A stretch of 64,000 nt of DNA from Candidatus Saccharimonadota bacterium (GCA_017519305.1 JAFWSN010000001.1:365652-429651), one strand, 5' to 3'. Positions 8,059-17,655 are shown, counted from the first letter of the stretch. Notes: generated by a model not told the origin, from the sequence alone. Translations and numbers: made by a program.

Positions 8059-8671
8059 GTTTTTCTTCTATTTCAATAGCATCACGCGAAATATTTTTGC
8101 GACGCGTTTTGAGGAAAAACCAAAGGAAAACTGCCACCAAAACACAGACGCCATAAAGCACGTATTTCACCACTGAAGGCCAACTCGTAACATAAAGTGC
8201 CCAAAGAATCACCAGGGCAATCGTTGCAAGATACAACCAGCGTCTAGCCATCACAATCTTTTTAGCCAGAGGGAAATTGCGATCGCAAAGCGAACCCTTG
8301 GCAAAATTATCCGGATGACCAAAGAAACGACGATAAACAATAATTTCAATAACGCCAGTAATTAATGCCGTACCCAGCATAACGCTTAACCCAACAACCA
8401 AATCGATCCTGAGCGTAAAGAATAGCACGGCCGCAAACCACAACAACATATCAGCAGCGATATCAAACGCTACGGCGTATTTACGATAGGCCGGCGGGTT
8501 CTTAAATGGCCAGCGACGAGAGCAGTAGCCATCAAACGAATCGGTGAGCTCAGCTAGAGCAAACGTCACAATAAATACATCCACATTGCCGCCCACAATA
8601 CCCCATGCAATCAAAAACAAGGCCGCGGCAATCCTCGCAAAAGTTAAAATGTCTGCTAAATATTTTTTCAT
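8039..8671 (-). CDS. CDP-alcohol phosphatidyltransferase family
   Basis: A 210-residue multi-pass membrane enzyme. The CDP-alcohol transferase signature D-x2-DG-x2-AR-x8-G-x3-D-x3-D is recognisable but modified: LTDSFDGYCSRR followed by a longer spacer and FDIAADML. The first acidic pair and the last two Asp are present. The family transfers phosphatidyl groups from CDP-diacylglycerol to glycerol-phosphate, serine or inositol; the acceptor cannot be told from sequence. It overlaps the start of the upstream glycosyltransferase by 4 bp (same operon), so both may make a surface glycolipid. Confidence 0.7.
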   Translation of the reverse strand: MKKYLADILTFARIAAALFLIAWGIVGGNVDVFIVTFALAELTDSFDGYCSRRWPFKNPPAYRKYAVAFDIAADMLLWFAAVLFFTLRIDLVVGLSVMLGTALITGVIEIIVYRRFFGHPDNFAKGSLCDRNFPLAKKIVMARRWLYLATIALVILWALYVTSWPSVVKYVLYGVCVLVAVFLWFFLKTRRKNISRDAIEIEEKLKKAQK

Positions 8672-9900
8672 TTTTTAGCCACCTTCCGATAAACATTAAT
8701 CAATTTTTCAATCTGGCTAGATTGTCTAGCATTATCACGCTCCGCAATCATTGCACGACTCTTTTCTTCGACCAAATCTTTATTCGCATAGATATGTTTC
8801 AACATTTTAGTAATATCTTCTGGCTCTGGGCCAGCCGCCAAGAAAACACCGTCTTTTGCTGTAACTTCAAGCATATCTGGATCACAAATCAAAATCGGCA
8901 AACCGGCAGTCTCATCTTCCAGCATCGTCATTGGCTGGTTGTCGTAGTTGTAGGAAACCAGTACGCCAATATGACTATCTTTCATGCGTTCATAAATTGT
9001 TTCGCGGTGACTATTGCCTTCAAAATGTACTTTTAGGCGGTTAATCTTAGCGTAATTTTTCGCAAGTAAAAGTTCGCTACCATTACCAAACGCATACATC
9101 TCGTATGGAAAATCTACGCCTTTCAAAGCCTCCATAAACTTCATGCTACGTTTTTCTGGCGATAAACGACTATGCCAAATAATCCTCAACGGTTCACCGT
9201 CTTTTAGTTTTTTTGGCGTCACTTTATCTGGGACCAAATCATCTTCAATTCCATTCGACACAATTTCAATTTGGTGTTTGACGCCGTAATGTTTAAGTTT
9301 CACCCTAAAATGTTTTGATGGAGTCAAAACGAAATCCGCCTGGTTGGCATGGTTCACCATCAAGGTCCACATCTTGGCCTTAGCTTTAGTTGTTGCGAGA
9401 TAATTGTCTTTTTTAACCTTAATATCGTGCGGCAAATACATCGCATGGAAACAATTTAGCGCCGTACCCACAAACGTACGAAAACCAAACGGCACTAGAC
9501 CAGTCACGCCCATATCTTCGCGTCCATGCATCGTCTGCACGACCGGAATTCCTAAAGCGTGTCCCAAACGAATGCCCGCAATCGAACAGCCAGCCTCATA
9601 GTGACTATGAAATACATCGAACTCTTTAATTTCTGGACAGTTTTTCAAAATCCATTTTTCAACTTTGCGTGGACGACGTGCTACCGGAGCGATACCACGG
9701 AACAAAATCTTGCAGCTTGGCACGATAAAAATATTCTGTTTCTTAAGTCTAGCCCTGGTTGATTTGGACCTTGGATAACCAGAAGAGAATAGGTAAACCG
9801 TATGGCCAAGGGCTTCAAGAGCCTTCTTTTGCGCGCCAATCGAAGTAACGATTCCACCCGTTATATTCAAATACGAGTCCGTGAAGAAGGCGATTTTCAT
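8668..9900 (-). CDS. Glycosyltransferase family 4
   Basis: A 410-residue GT-B enzyme. The N-terminal Rossmann half begins KIAFFTDSYLNITGGIVTSI, the classic GT4 glycine-rich start for family members that use NDP-sugars. The C-terminal half carries the donor site: WHSRLSPEKR and the E-x7-E region near DNQPMTMLEDETAGLPIL. The closest function by family is a mannosyl- or glucosyltransferase acting on a lipid, consistent with the overlapping phospholipid gene downstream. The acceptor is unknown. Confidence 0.8.
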   Translation of the reverse strand: MKIAFFTDSYLNITGGIVTSIGAQKKALEALGHTVYLFSSGYPRSKSTRARLKKQNIFIVPSCKILFRGIAPVARRPRKVEKWILKNCPEIKEFDVFHSHYEAGCSIAGIRLGHALGIPVVQTMHGREDMGVTGLVPFGFRTFVGTALNCFHAMYLPHDIKVKKDNYLATTKAKAKMWTLMVNHANQADFVLTPSKHFRVKLKHYGVKHQIEIVSNGIEDDLVPDKVTPKKLKDGEPLRIIWHSRLSPEKRSMKFMEALKGVDFPYEMYAFGNGSELLLAKNYAKINRLKVHFEGNSHRETIYERMKDSHIGVLVSYNYDNQPMTMLEDETAGLPILICDPDMLEVTAKDGVFLAAGPEPEDITKMLKHIYANKDLVEEKSRAMIAERDNARQSSQIEKLINVYRKVAKK

Positions 9901-9903
9901 GTC

Positions 9904-11010
9904 TTATTTTTTCCAGAATAATACTCTTATAGTATAGCCAAAGCCAAATGTTGTAGCAATCAGCCCAATCAATGCACCAAGATAAGGAATTGACGATGCT
10001 AATGAAATTATGACCACACCAAGCGCCGCACCAACAACGCCGTTTTTAATTTTGAGCCACTTTTCATTAACATAAATAGCCGTAACAACTGACGAGAAGT
10101 AGAGCATCACTGCATACGCTGCGCCAACCGCAATAGCAACCGGCACACCAACAATAGTGATAAGTAGAACGATCATTGAAATCGGTACTAGGAGAAGGGA
10201 GCCTACACCAATCAGCACGGTGCGAGTCACATCACTCGAAGTATCACTATTAATTTTTTCAATAAGTGCAGCCAAGAATTTCTTGCAGACTAAAACAAGA
10301 ACAATCATTGCCACCAATTTACTAGCAATGCCAAACAAGGTAGAGTAAACAGGATCAAGTCTGATTTTTGGGATTGTATAAGTCTCTTCATTAACGCCCT
10401 TGATTTCACCAATCTTCTTGATATCGTCATTATGTTTAAAGGTGCCGTTAATTTTGACGTCGCCTCTGAACTCGACTGAATTAGCAGCAACATTCAAATC
10501 GCCTTCAATTGCTGCGCCGTCAAGAATAATTTTATTGGCAGCAATGAAAATGTCGCCCGGAATTTCGGCTTTAACCGTAATAATGTTACCAGCGACAAAT
10601 ACATCGCGGCCAACCTTAGCATCGTCAGCAATAGTCAAGTTATTACCAGCCGCAAACAAATCTCTCTCATATTTACCATTGATTTCAATTCTATTGCCGG
10701 CCAAGAAGCCATACTCGTATTCACCATTTGAAATCAATTCATTACCAGCCATAAAGGCAAGGCCATTGATCTTGGTGTCATCAATAATTTCATTACCCGC
10801 AAAAAAAGAGCTCTTTTTAACTTCGCCGCTAGTAGTTAATTTCGTACCAGCGTCAAAGCGTGATTGCTCCTTAGCTTCTTCTGCTTCTGCGGTTTCTACA
10901 CAGTCTAGGCTTTCACCGTTCTTGGTGGTTGAGCCGACACCACAAGCTGATGCGCTTAATGGCGTAAGTGTTAAAAACAAGCCAAAAACAAATATTAAAA
11001 TCTTTTTCAT
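9904..11010 (-). CDS. Secreted bactofilin-like repeat protein with C-terminal membrane helices
   Basis: The start is at MKKILIF because an AAAAGGAGGTG SD precedes it; a longer in-frame reading starts inside the tRNA. The 368-residue protein has a signal peptide ending near SASA, a region of about 9 imperfect 16-20-residue beta repeats (LAFMAGNELI, DLFAAGNNLTI, DVFVAGNIITV, DIFIAANKIIL), then about four membrane helices. The repeats resemble the right-handed beta-helix of polymer-forming bactofilin proteins, here placed outside the membrane. Role unknown; a surface scaffold is a reasonable guess. Confidence 0.6.
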   Translation of the reverse strand: MKKILIFVFGLFLTLTPLSASACGVGSTTKNGESLDCVETAEAEEAKEQSRFDAGTKLTTSGEVKKSSFFAGNEIIDDTKINGLAFMAGNELISNGEYEYGFLAGNRIEINGKYERDLFAAGNNLTIADDAKVGRDVFVAGNIITVKAEIPGDIFIAANKIILDGAAIEGDLNVAANSVEFRGDVKINGTFKHNDDIKKIGEIKGVNEETYTIPKIRLDPVYSTLFGIASKLVAMIVLVLVCKKFLAALIEKINSDTSSDVTRTVLIGVGSLLLVPISMIVLLITIVGVPVAIAVGAAYAVMLYFSSVVTAIYVNEKWLKIKNGVVGAALGVVIISLASSIPYLGALIGLIATTFGFGYTIRVLFWKK

Positions 11011-11035
11011 GCACCTCCTTTTGCCCACTTTTGCT

Positions 11036-11122
11036 TGGTGGGCGAAGAGGGAATCGAACCCTCACTCCATTACTGGAACCAGATTTTGAGTCTAGCGCGT
11101 CTACCAATTCCGCCATTCGCCC
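11036..11122 (-). tRNA. tRNA-Leu (anticodon CAA)
   Basis: Reads on the minus strand with acceptor GGGCGAA/TTCGCCC, a type-II variable arm, loop CTCAAAA giving anticodon CAA (codon TTG), T-loop TTCGATT and an encoded CCA end. The D-arm region TGGCGGAATTGGTAGAC is typical of tRNA-Leu. Confidence 0.95.
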
Positions 11123-11171
11123 ATACCCTTTATTTTATCATATAATGGCCAATTTATGTTATACTTTTTAT

Positions 11172-12299
11172 ATGGATTCTGAAAACGGTGGGCAGTATCA
11201 ATACAGTAACGACTTACAACGCCAAGCCACAGCATCAATTGCCAGAAAAAAGGTCCTTGCGGCCTATGCTAATGCTGCCAAAAAATCTTTTGAAAATCAT
11301 ACCGACAATGCTTCCACGATGAAGGAAGAAAAAGTTAATACCACCGTCAATGCCGAGGCCTGGAAAAGATATCATTCTGCCTGGCAAGAGTATTATCAAA
11401 AATATTACAGCGATTATTATTCTACCGCGGCTAAGAATTATGTTGAAAAAGAACGTCTCAAAGACGCTCGCGCCAAAGCCGAAGAGGAAGAAATCCTTAA
11501 ACCAGTCGAGAACGAAGATAAGCTACGCAGATTTATCCGCAAAAAAGCCACTGATTCCGCCAGGAAATCACGTCGCCATCACAAGCTTATTCCAATCTTT
11601 GCCGGCGTATTTGTAGTTCTTCTAATCCTATTCCTGCAATACAACCGCTTAATTTTTGCCCCAATCATGGCCTACGTTGCGCCAAGCAGTAATGCTGCAT
11701 CAGAAATTGAATCAGTCGACCCGACTGTTATTGCCAGCGTTTCGACGGAGCCAAAATTAATCATTCCAAAAATCAATGTCGATGTACCAGTTCATTTTGG
11801 TATTCAAGTTTCCGAAGTCATGTCCGCTATGAACAACGGCGTTGCACATTATCGTATCGCTGGAGCCAGCGCCTTCCCAGGCGAAATCGGCAACCTTGTT
11901 ATCACCGGACACTCCGCCGGCGACATCTATAGCTCTAATCCATATAAATTTATTTTCTCCGGCCTCGAAAGACTCGACGAGGGCGATTTAATTTACGTTA
12001 ACTACGAAGGGGTTCGCTACACATATTCAATTACCAAAAAGCAGGTCATCGAACCAAGCAATGTACAAGCCCTCATCATGAACACTGACAAGCCCCTAAT
12101 CACTCTGGTTACTTGTACCCCACTCGGCACCAGTAATTACCGCCTGCTTGTTACCGGCGAGCAAATTTCACCGAGCTACGAAACTGCAACCCGCAACCCA
12201 GACGACGTCACAGTCGAAACACCAACTGAAGGAACCGTGATGCCAGCCAATGAACCTTCCTTCTTTGAAGGTATCTGGAATTGGTTAACTGGTAAATAA
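11172..12299 (+). CDS. Sortase family transpeptidase
   Basis: Start chosen at the ATG lying 6 nt after TATACT (11160-11165), a leaderless start; the longer frame runs through the tRNA. The 375-residue protein has a long, charged cytoplasmic N-terminus (about 140 residues), one membrane helix, then a sortase beta-barrel with the catalytic triad visible: His247 (ITGHSAG), Cys315 (LVTCTP) and Arg324 (NYRLLV). Sortases attach surface proteins through a C-terminal sorting signal. No substrate with an LPxTG-like tail is encoded next to it. It is tail-to-tail with the PEGA protein. Confidence 0.85.
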   Translation: MDSENGGQYQYSNDLQRQATASIARKKVLAAYANAAKKSFENHTDNASTMKEEKVNTTVNAEAWKRYHSAWQEYYQKYYSDYYSTAAKNYVEKERLKDARAKAEEEEILKPVENEDKLRRFIRKKATDSARKSRRHHKLIPIFAGVFVVLLILFLQYNRLIFAPIMAYVAPSSNAASEIESVDPTVIASVSTEPKLIIPKINVDVPVHFGIQVSEVMSAMNNGVAHYRIAGASAFPGEIGNLVITGHSAGDIYSSNPYKFIFSGLERLDEGDLIYVNYEGVRYTYSITKKQVIEPSNVQALIMNTDKPLITLVTCTPLGTSNYRLLVTGEQISPSYETATRNPDDVTVETPTEGTVMPANEPSFFEGIWNWLTGK

Positions 12300-12300
12300 A

Positions 12301-13710
12301 TTATTTGCTCATCAGGTTTTCGCGTACTAGCCAACCATCGCTAAAGTAGTATAGCCATTTATCTTCACAAATCGTCACACTGAAGCGTCCTGACGCATTT
12401 TTAGACAACTCACGACGGTTCAAGCCATCATAATCATAAACGAACAAAGTGCCGTCATCATCAACCGCATACATCATATAGTTATCAACCCATCCAATTT
12501 TTTCGGCATCAACCTCGAAGCGCAAAACTTTTTCTGATTCTAAATCAAGCGTAGCAACGTTTTTGCCATTTTTGACAACGAAGAATTCACCGTTGGTCCC
12601 AGCCTTGATGGTTTCCGGCATAAAGCCAATTTCCGCCTCAAGAATCTTTTCGAAGCTTTCGTCATTATCCTCTTTTGGCAAGCTGCCGATATATAGATAG
12701 AATTTATCGTCATTTACGATAACCAAGTATTCATCTTCATAAAATCTCGTAACCGTCGCAAAAGTTTTTTCACCACCAAGTTCAGTAATCAAAACAGCAT
12801 CATCTTCTAAATCTTTCATTGAATAAATTCGTTTAACACCGTCATCGTTAGCGACATAAATTACACCACCGTTATAAATATCAAAATTCGAAACCTTAGT
12901 CGCCAAAACCTTAGATAGTGACTGATCTTCGACGCTAATCTTTCTTAGATTACCATCGCCCTCCACGAGCAAGGTATCACCAGAATGGTTAACGAATTTA
13001 ATATTATCGAACTTTTCGTCAAAAATCTTTGAAAGATTAATGCTTTTATCGGCGTGTTTAATATCCACCAAAGCCCATTCGACCTGGCCATCCTTATAGG
13101 TTTTTACGAGTACGCGATTGCCATCAATGGACCATTTTACGCTTGCAATATTTTCAGCTGACAGACTAGCTTCATCTCCCAAATCAAAAATTTTCGACAC
13201 ATCAACATTGGTAGTGTTTACTTCGGTTTTATTAAGATGGAGCAGGCGCCAAGATGTCGTGTTATTAATAATCAACATCAGGTTGCGATCCGGAGAAACA
13301 CTACTAATTGCTACGTCATATTCACCAACCTTTTCCGTTTCACGTTCAAGAGGGAAAAGACGCACATAAGGCAAGCGATACATTAAGCCTTCACGTACGT
13401 TCACTTTTTTTGTCCAAGTATCGTAACCCTCCTTGGCGATTTTCACCTCGTGCTCACCGCCGGACACGATCTTGCTTCCGTTGGTTTTAGCTAACCAACC
13501 AGAATCACCATCGACAATAATATCAGCCCCCGTTGGGCTTGAATAAACCTGTAACATGCCTTGGCGTTCAACTTCGAAATTCTGGTTAATCCAATAACCA
13601 GATGTAATCATGATCAAAACCGTCATTATAATAATCACGGATAATACCATCATCGCTTCGGAAAACAAAACGCGCAATGTCTGGCGTTTTTTTACTTGTT
13701 CGGGATCCAT
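12301..13710 (-). CDS. PEGA-domain membrane protein with beta-propeller-like region
   Basis: A 469-residue protein: short cytoplasmic N-terminus, one membrane helix (about residues 16-39), a PEGA domain (GMLQVYSSPTGADIIVDG, then EHEVKIAKEGYDTWTKKV), then about 350 residues of repeated short beta strands (VKWSIDGNRVLVKTY, WVDNYMMYAVDDDGTLFVYDYDG) like a degenerate WD/TolB propeller. PEGA domains are often surface-attached. The mRNA looks leaderless (TATAAT, 6 nt, ATG). Function unknown. Confidence 0.7.
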   Translation of the reverse strand: MDPEQVKKRQTLRVLFSEAMMVLSVIIIMTVLIMITSGYWINQNFEVERQGMLQVYSSPTGADIIVDGDSGWLAKTNGSKIVSGGEHEVKIAKEGYDTWTKKVNVREGLMYRLPYVRLFPLERETEKVGEYDVAISSVSPDRNLMLIINNTTSWRLLHLNKTEVNTTNVDVSKIFDLGDEASLSAENIASVKWSIDGNRVLVKTYKDGQVEWALVDIKHADKSINLSKIFDEKFDNIKFVNHSGDTLLVEGDGNLRKISVEDQSLSKVLATKVSNFDIYNGGVIYVANDDGVKRIYSMKDLEDDAVLITELGGEKTFATVTRFYEDEYLVIVNDDKFYLYIGSLPKEDNDESFEKILEAEIGFMPETIKAGTNGEFFVVKNGKNVATLDLESEKVLRFEVDAEKIGWVDNYMMYAVDDDGTLFVYDYDGLNRRELSKNASGRFSVTICEDKWLYYFSDGWLVRENLMSK

Positions 13711-13799
13711 AAAATAATTATACCATTTATTTAAAAAGCTCTTGCATTTTTAATACTTCTCATGTTAAATAAAAGTTAAGGATAAGCGAGGTAATTAAA

Positions 13800-14636
13800 A
13801 TGAACAAATCTGGCAGTGGGACTATTACTGTCCATCGTAAGGTGGGCGCATCAACAACCCTTAATCGTAAATATGTCCAACGTCCGACTGCTTCTAAGGT
13901 ATCTCGCGAAAGAATTGCTGAAGAGTACCGAGCCGAACAACTCCAACGTCGTCAGGCTCTAGCTAATAAAATTAACCGCGAAAACGCAGAGCGCCGCGCT
14001 ACCGCCCAGCATCCAACGCAAGAAGCCGCCAATACTACTATCCGTACCAGAAGAGCACCAGCCGAACCGATCAAAAAAGTTAGCGCTAGTGAACTAAAAG
14101 ATGCCGCAATCAAAAAGGCTTTGAGCAGTGTCGAAAAAGCCCCAGCCGAAGAACCAAAGGCCATGAAGGCCAGCCCAAAATTCGGTTTTTGGCGCATTTT
14201 ACTTGCCCTTGGTTGCGCTACTGCCTCCATCGCCGCAATTGTTTATCTCGTTAATCTCAATATGCCAGACTTTTCACTCCGCGTCGCCGCCATGCAGACC
14301 GGCATCGAAGCTTCTTACCCTAGCTATACCCCAGCCGGATATTCATTAAACGGTATTACCTCCGAGAAAAATAAAGTCACTATCATCTTTAAGAATGGGG
14401 AGCAAACTTTCTCGCTCGACGAAGAAAAATCTTCCTGGGATTCTACTACTCTGCTCAATAATTACATCAAACCAGAATACAAAGAAGAGTATTCTACCGT
14501 CCGCGAACACGGTTTGACGATTTATATCACATCGTCATCAGCGGCTTGGGTTAACGGCGGAGTCGCCTACAAGCTTACTTTCGACGAAAACGCACTTACT
14601 AAGAACCAGATTATTTCGCTCGCTACTTCTCTTTAA
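13800..14636 (+). CDS. Single-TM protein with DUF4367-like C-terminal domain
   Basis: A 278-residue protein. The first 120 residues are basic and Ala/Arg/Gln-rich, probably disordered or coiled. A membrane helix follows (about 127-149) and then a 125-residue extracellular domain with YPSYTPAGYSL and GLTIYITSSSAAWVNGGVAYKL, resembling DUF4367. A TTGCAT-17-TTAAAT promoter and an AAGGATAAGCGAGG SD region precede it; gltX follows 18 nt later with its own -10. Function unknown. Confidence 0.55.
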   Translation: MNKSGSGTITVHRKVGASTTLNRKYVQRPTASKVSRERIAEEYRAEQLQRRQALANKINRENAERRATAQHPTQEAANTTIRTRRAPAEPIKKVSASELKDAAIKKALSSVEKAPAEEPKAMKASPKFGFWRILLALGCATASIAAIVYLVNLNMPDFSLRVAAMQTGIEASYPSYTPAGYSLNGITSEKNKVTIIFKNGEQTFSLDEEKSSWDSTTLLNNYIKPEYKEEYSTVREHGLTIYITSSSAAWVNGGVAYKLTFDENALTKNQIISLATSL

Positions 14637-14654
14637 ACATGGTATAATTAGCCC

Positions 14655-16088
14655 ATGGAAAAAGCTATTACTCGTTTTGCACCCAGCCCAACTGGTTATA
14701 TTCACATTGGCAACGTTCGCTCTGCGATCTACCCATATTTAGTCGCCAAACAAACTGGTGGCAAAATGATTTTGCGCATTGAAGATACTGACCGCGCTCG
14801 CTACGTCGAAGGCGCCACTGAATTAATCGAAGATACTCTTAAATGGCTTGGCATGAATTGGGACGAAGGTCCAGAAGTTGGCGGGGAACACGAACCATAC
14901 TTCCAAACTGAACGTCAGGACCACTACATTGCCTGGGCTAAAAAACTTATTGCCGCTGGCCGCGCTTATGCCGACCCAACCACCCCAGAACAAATCGAAG
15001 AATACCGCGCTAAATGCAATGCTGAAAAAGTTCCTTTTCTTTATCGTAATTTCCGTCCGGAAAATACTCCGGAATGGGAAATTGGCATACCACTCCGCTT
15101 CAAAGCCGAACCAAAAGAATACTCTTGGCACGACGAAGTCATGGGCGATATGCACACTGGCCCAGAAGTACTCGATGATATTATTTTGATCAAAAAAGAC
15201 GGTCTACCTACCTATAATTTTGCCCATATCATCGACGACGAAGAAATGGGCGTTACCCACATTATGCGCGGCGTCGAATACCTTTCTTCTATGCCAAACT
15301 ATCTTGCAATTTATGAGGCCCTTGGCCTTAACCATCCTAAATTCGTTTCTTTGCCGCACATCTTAGCCCCTCAAGGTAACAAAAAACTCGGCAAACGCGA
15401 CGGCGCTAAATCTGTTGTCGAATACCGCGACGACGGTGTTTTGCCAGAGGCAATGCTAAACTATCTCGCTTGCCTTGGTTGGAACGACGGTACCGAACAA
15501 GAAATTTATACAAAAGACGAACTCATCGAAAAGTTTTCAATCGATAAAATCCAAACCTCCGGCGCTCGCTATGACGAAGTTAAGTTGCTCTGGATGAACG
15601 GTCAGTGGATTCGCCGCATCGCCGACGAACAGGGAATTGACGCCCTTTACGAGCGTACTACCGGCTTCTGGCCAGGAGTAGATGCTTCTGACGACTACAA
15701 AAAACGTGTACTTGCGATTATCTATGATCGCCTTAAAGTTTTGTCCGACCTTAGGACCATGACTGGCTATTTCTTCGCCGATCCAAAAGTTGATATGTCA
15801 ATGATTCTCGAAAATAAATTTCTGAAGAAATTTGCTCCAGCCGAATTAAAAGAGCTCCTCGAAAAATCCATTGCTAAATTATCTGCTACCGAGTGGAACG
15901 CCGATGCTTTGCAAAACGCCTTGAACGAACTTCTCGCTGAAACCGATAAAAAACCAGCTGAACTCTTCAGCCTAATTCGTCTCAGCTTGTCATTTGCGCC
16001 GTTTAGCCCAGCTCTCAACCTTACTCTCGAAGTGCTCGGTAAAGACATCTCCTTGAAACGCTTGCAAGCCGTTGTAGACAATATTTAA
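14655..16088 (+). CDS. gltX: Glutamyl-tRNA synthetase
   Basis: Charges tRNA-Glu. The 477-residue enzyme has the class I signatures: the HIGH-like HIGN in FAPSPTGYIHIGNVRSA (residues 8-24), RIEDTDRAR, the VEYLSSMPNYLAIYEALG region, and a KMSKS-like KLGKR (244-248), then an anticodon-binding helical C-terminus. The gene is leaderless: TATAAT 14643-14648, 6 nt, ATG. A tRNA-Glu gene lies 1.5 kb downstream. Whether it also charges tRNA-Gln cannot be decided here. Confidence 0.93.
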   Translation: MEKAITRFAPSPTGYIHIGNVRSAIYPYLVAKQTGGKMILRIEDTDRARYVEGATELIEDTLKWLGMNWDEGPEVGGEHEPYFQTERQDHYIAWAKKLIAAGRAYADPTTPEQIEEYRAKCNAEKVPFLYRNFRPENTPEWEIGIPLRFKAEPKEYSWHDEVMGDMHTGPEVLDDIILIKKDGLPTYNFAHIIDDEEMGVTHIMRGVEYLSSMPNYLAIYEALGLNHPKFVSLPHILAPQGNKKLGKRDGAKSVVEYRDDGVLPEAMLNYLACLGWNDGTEQEIYTKDELIEKFSIDKIQTSGARYDEVKLLWMNGQWIRRIADEQGIDALYERTTGFWPGVDASDDYKKRVLAIIYDRLKVLSDLRTMTGYFFADPKVDMSMILENKFLKKFAPAELKELLEKSIAKLSATEWNADALQNALNELLAETDKKPAELFSLIRLSLSFAPFSPALNLTLEVLGKDISLKRLQAVVDNI

Positions 16089-16093
16089 GTAAT

Positions 16094-16201
16094 TTTCTTT
16101 GCTATTTTTGGGACAATATCCCGGAAAAATTCAAAAAGATGGGCGACCTTTAGGTCTTTACTTTTTGGATTTTGGAGGCCGTCCCAAAAATAGTAAGAAA
16201 G
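16094..16201. other. Long inverted-repeat hairpin, third type
   Basis: Between gltX and the DUF3048 gene, about 20 bp at 16095-16115 pair with 16181-16200, including 13 contiguous pairs ending in GGGAC/GTCCC. Inside, AAAATtCAAAAAG pairs with CTTTTTGgATTTT around a GACC-TTTA-GGTC tip, so the whole element is one rod. It resembles the dnaE/priA hairpins in arm length and in closing with GGAC/GTCC, but the loop differs. It may be a terminator for gltX, a mobile palindrome or an RNA. Confidence 0.55.
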
Positions 16202-16266
16202 TTGCTTAAAATATACCAACGGCCTTTGCGTTTATGCTAAAATATAACTAAACAAGCGAGGAGAGT

Positions 16267-17508
16267 ATGAAGTTTAAAAAATCTAAAGAAAAAGCTGAAG
16301 CCAAACTCGTCGAAGACATCGACAAGGCTTTTGCTATCAATGAAAAACCAGAAAAATCCAAGAAAAAATTAGTCTTTCTAATCTGCGGTATCGTAGCCTT
16401 TTTGGGCGGCGCCGGATGTTTAGTTTTTGCCATTCTTTCTCCTGGCAAAGTACTCTCCGATTTAACTTTCCCAACCATTCCATCCGAAAAAGCCGTCAAA
16501 ACTGATGCCGTATACAGCGATCTAACTGGCGAAGAGCTTGCCGATGCAAGCCTTAAAAACTCTCCGATTTATTGTATTCAAACCCCAAACGGCTTGGACG
16601 GTGCCCGTCCACAAACTGCGCTTAACGAAGCCGGCGTCGTTTTTGAAGCTATTGCCGAGGGGGGAATTACTCGCTTTGCTGCAATTTACCAAAACCCAGA
16701 AAGCGGCATTATTGGCCCAATCCGCTCACTTAGGATTTACTTCCTAGATTGGGACGTACCGTTTGATTGCACGGTTGTCCATGCCGGTGGCTCAATTGAA
16801 GCTGTAAACGAAGTCAAAAAGTATAAACATCTATCAGAAGATCCTACCTACATGTATCGCGGCAACTACAATTATCATCTCTGGAACAATCTCTTCACCT
16901 CACCAAGCCTCCTCGCGAACCACAGCGACACATACCAATATACTAGCTCAAGCGCCAAAGGCTTTACTCGCGTTACCGAAGAAGCTGCCGAGAAAGACCG
17001 TATCGATTCATTGGCCAACAAACTAAATATCGTCGAACCTTCCAGCAGTGACACTTCCGAATTGATTCCGGAGGCCTCAACCATCACCTTTAGCTTTGGT
17101 TCTGGCGCCAACTTCAGCCCAGTTTACCAATACAATACAAGCACCAATACTTATGACCGTCACTACGCAAGCGGCAGCGCACACGAAGTATTCTCCTGCT
17201 CAGAAGAAGAGCTTTACGGCAAAGATCCTCAAGATGCTTGTAGTACGACCCAATTATCACCATCCGTCGTAATCGCTATGATTGTCGACGAAAGATTGTC
17301 TTCTGACGGCGTTCACGAAGCCATCACCACAATTGGCTCAAATACGGCCTATGTTTTCCAAAATGGTAAAGCCATCAAGGGTACCTGGAAGAAGAATTCA
17401 CGCGAAGAGCAAATCCATTTCTATGACGAAAGCGGCGAAGAAATTCCTCTCATTCCTGGTCAAACCTGGATTTCTGCTATTCCAACTTACGGATCGGTCG
17501 ACTATTAA
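16267..17508 (+). CDS. DUF3048-domain membrane-anchored protein (YerB-like)
   Basis: A 413-residue protein with a basic cytoplasmic start, one membrane helix (about 36-60) and a large extracellular region. The DUF3048 N-terminal domain is recognisable (QTPNGLDGARPQTALNEA, GPIRSLRIYFLDWDVPF, VVHAGGS), and the C-terminal DUF3048 half ends with TWISAIPTYGSVDY. YerB-like proteins are secreted lipoproteins of unknown function. A TAAAAT box and a GAGGAG SD precede the ATG. The following inverted repeat may terminate it. Confidence 0.8.
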   Translation: MKFKKSKEKAEAKLVEDIDKAFAINEKPEKSKKKLVFLICGIVAFLGGAGCLVFAILSPGKVLSDLTFPTIPSEKAVKTDAVYSDLTGEELADASLKNSPIYCIQTPNGLDGARPQTALNEAGVVFEAIAEGGITRFAAIYQNPESGIIGPIRSLRIYFLDWDVPFDCTVVHAGGSIEAVNEVKKYKHLSEDPTYMYRGNYNYHLWNNLFTSPSLLANHSDTYQYTSSSAKGFTRVTEEAAEKDRIDSLANKLNIVEPSSSDTSELIPEASTITFSFGSGANFSPVYQYNTSTNTYDRHYASGSAHEVFSCSEEELYGKDPQDACSTTQLSPSVVIAMIVDERLSSDGVHEAITTIGSNTAYVFQNGKAIKGTWKKNSREEQIHFYDESGEEIPLIPGQTWISAIPTYGSVDY

Positions 17509-17520
17509 ATACCCTACCGG

Positions 17521-17560
17521 TTGAACAGTACGCTAAAATATGCTAAAATAAGCGTACTGT
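17521..17560 (+). promoter_or_regulatory. tRNA-Glu promoter inside a perfect inverted repeat
   Basis: TTGAAC (17521-17526), 17 nt, TAAAAT (17544-17549). A perfect 10-bp inverted repeat, ACAGTACGCT (17525-17534) and AGCGTACTGT (17551-17560), spans the spacer and -10 box. It could be an operator or the hairpin ending the upstream gene. Confidence 0.55.
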
Positions 17561-17566
17561 CCACTT

Positions 17567-17643
17567 GGTTCCGTCGTCTAGTGGTCTAGGACGTCTGGTT
17601 CTCATCCAGAAAATCGCGGGTTCGACTCCCGCCGGAATCACCA
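17567..17643 (+). tRNA. tRNA-Glu (anticodon CTC)
   Basis: Acceptor GGTTCCG pairs with CGGAATC; the anticodon stem TCTGG/CCAGA encloses TTCTCAT giving CTC; T-loop TTCGACT; CCA is encoded. A terminator follows at once. Confidence 0.95.
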
Positions 17644-17655
17644 AGAATAAAAAAA

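Noticed and set aside
10400..11089. A 229-codon plus-strand frame
   Set aside because: It is the antisense shadow of the bactofilin-like gene and runs into the tRNA-Leu.
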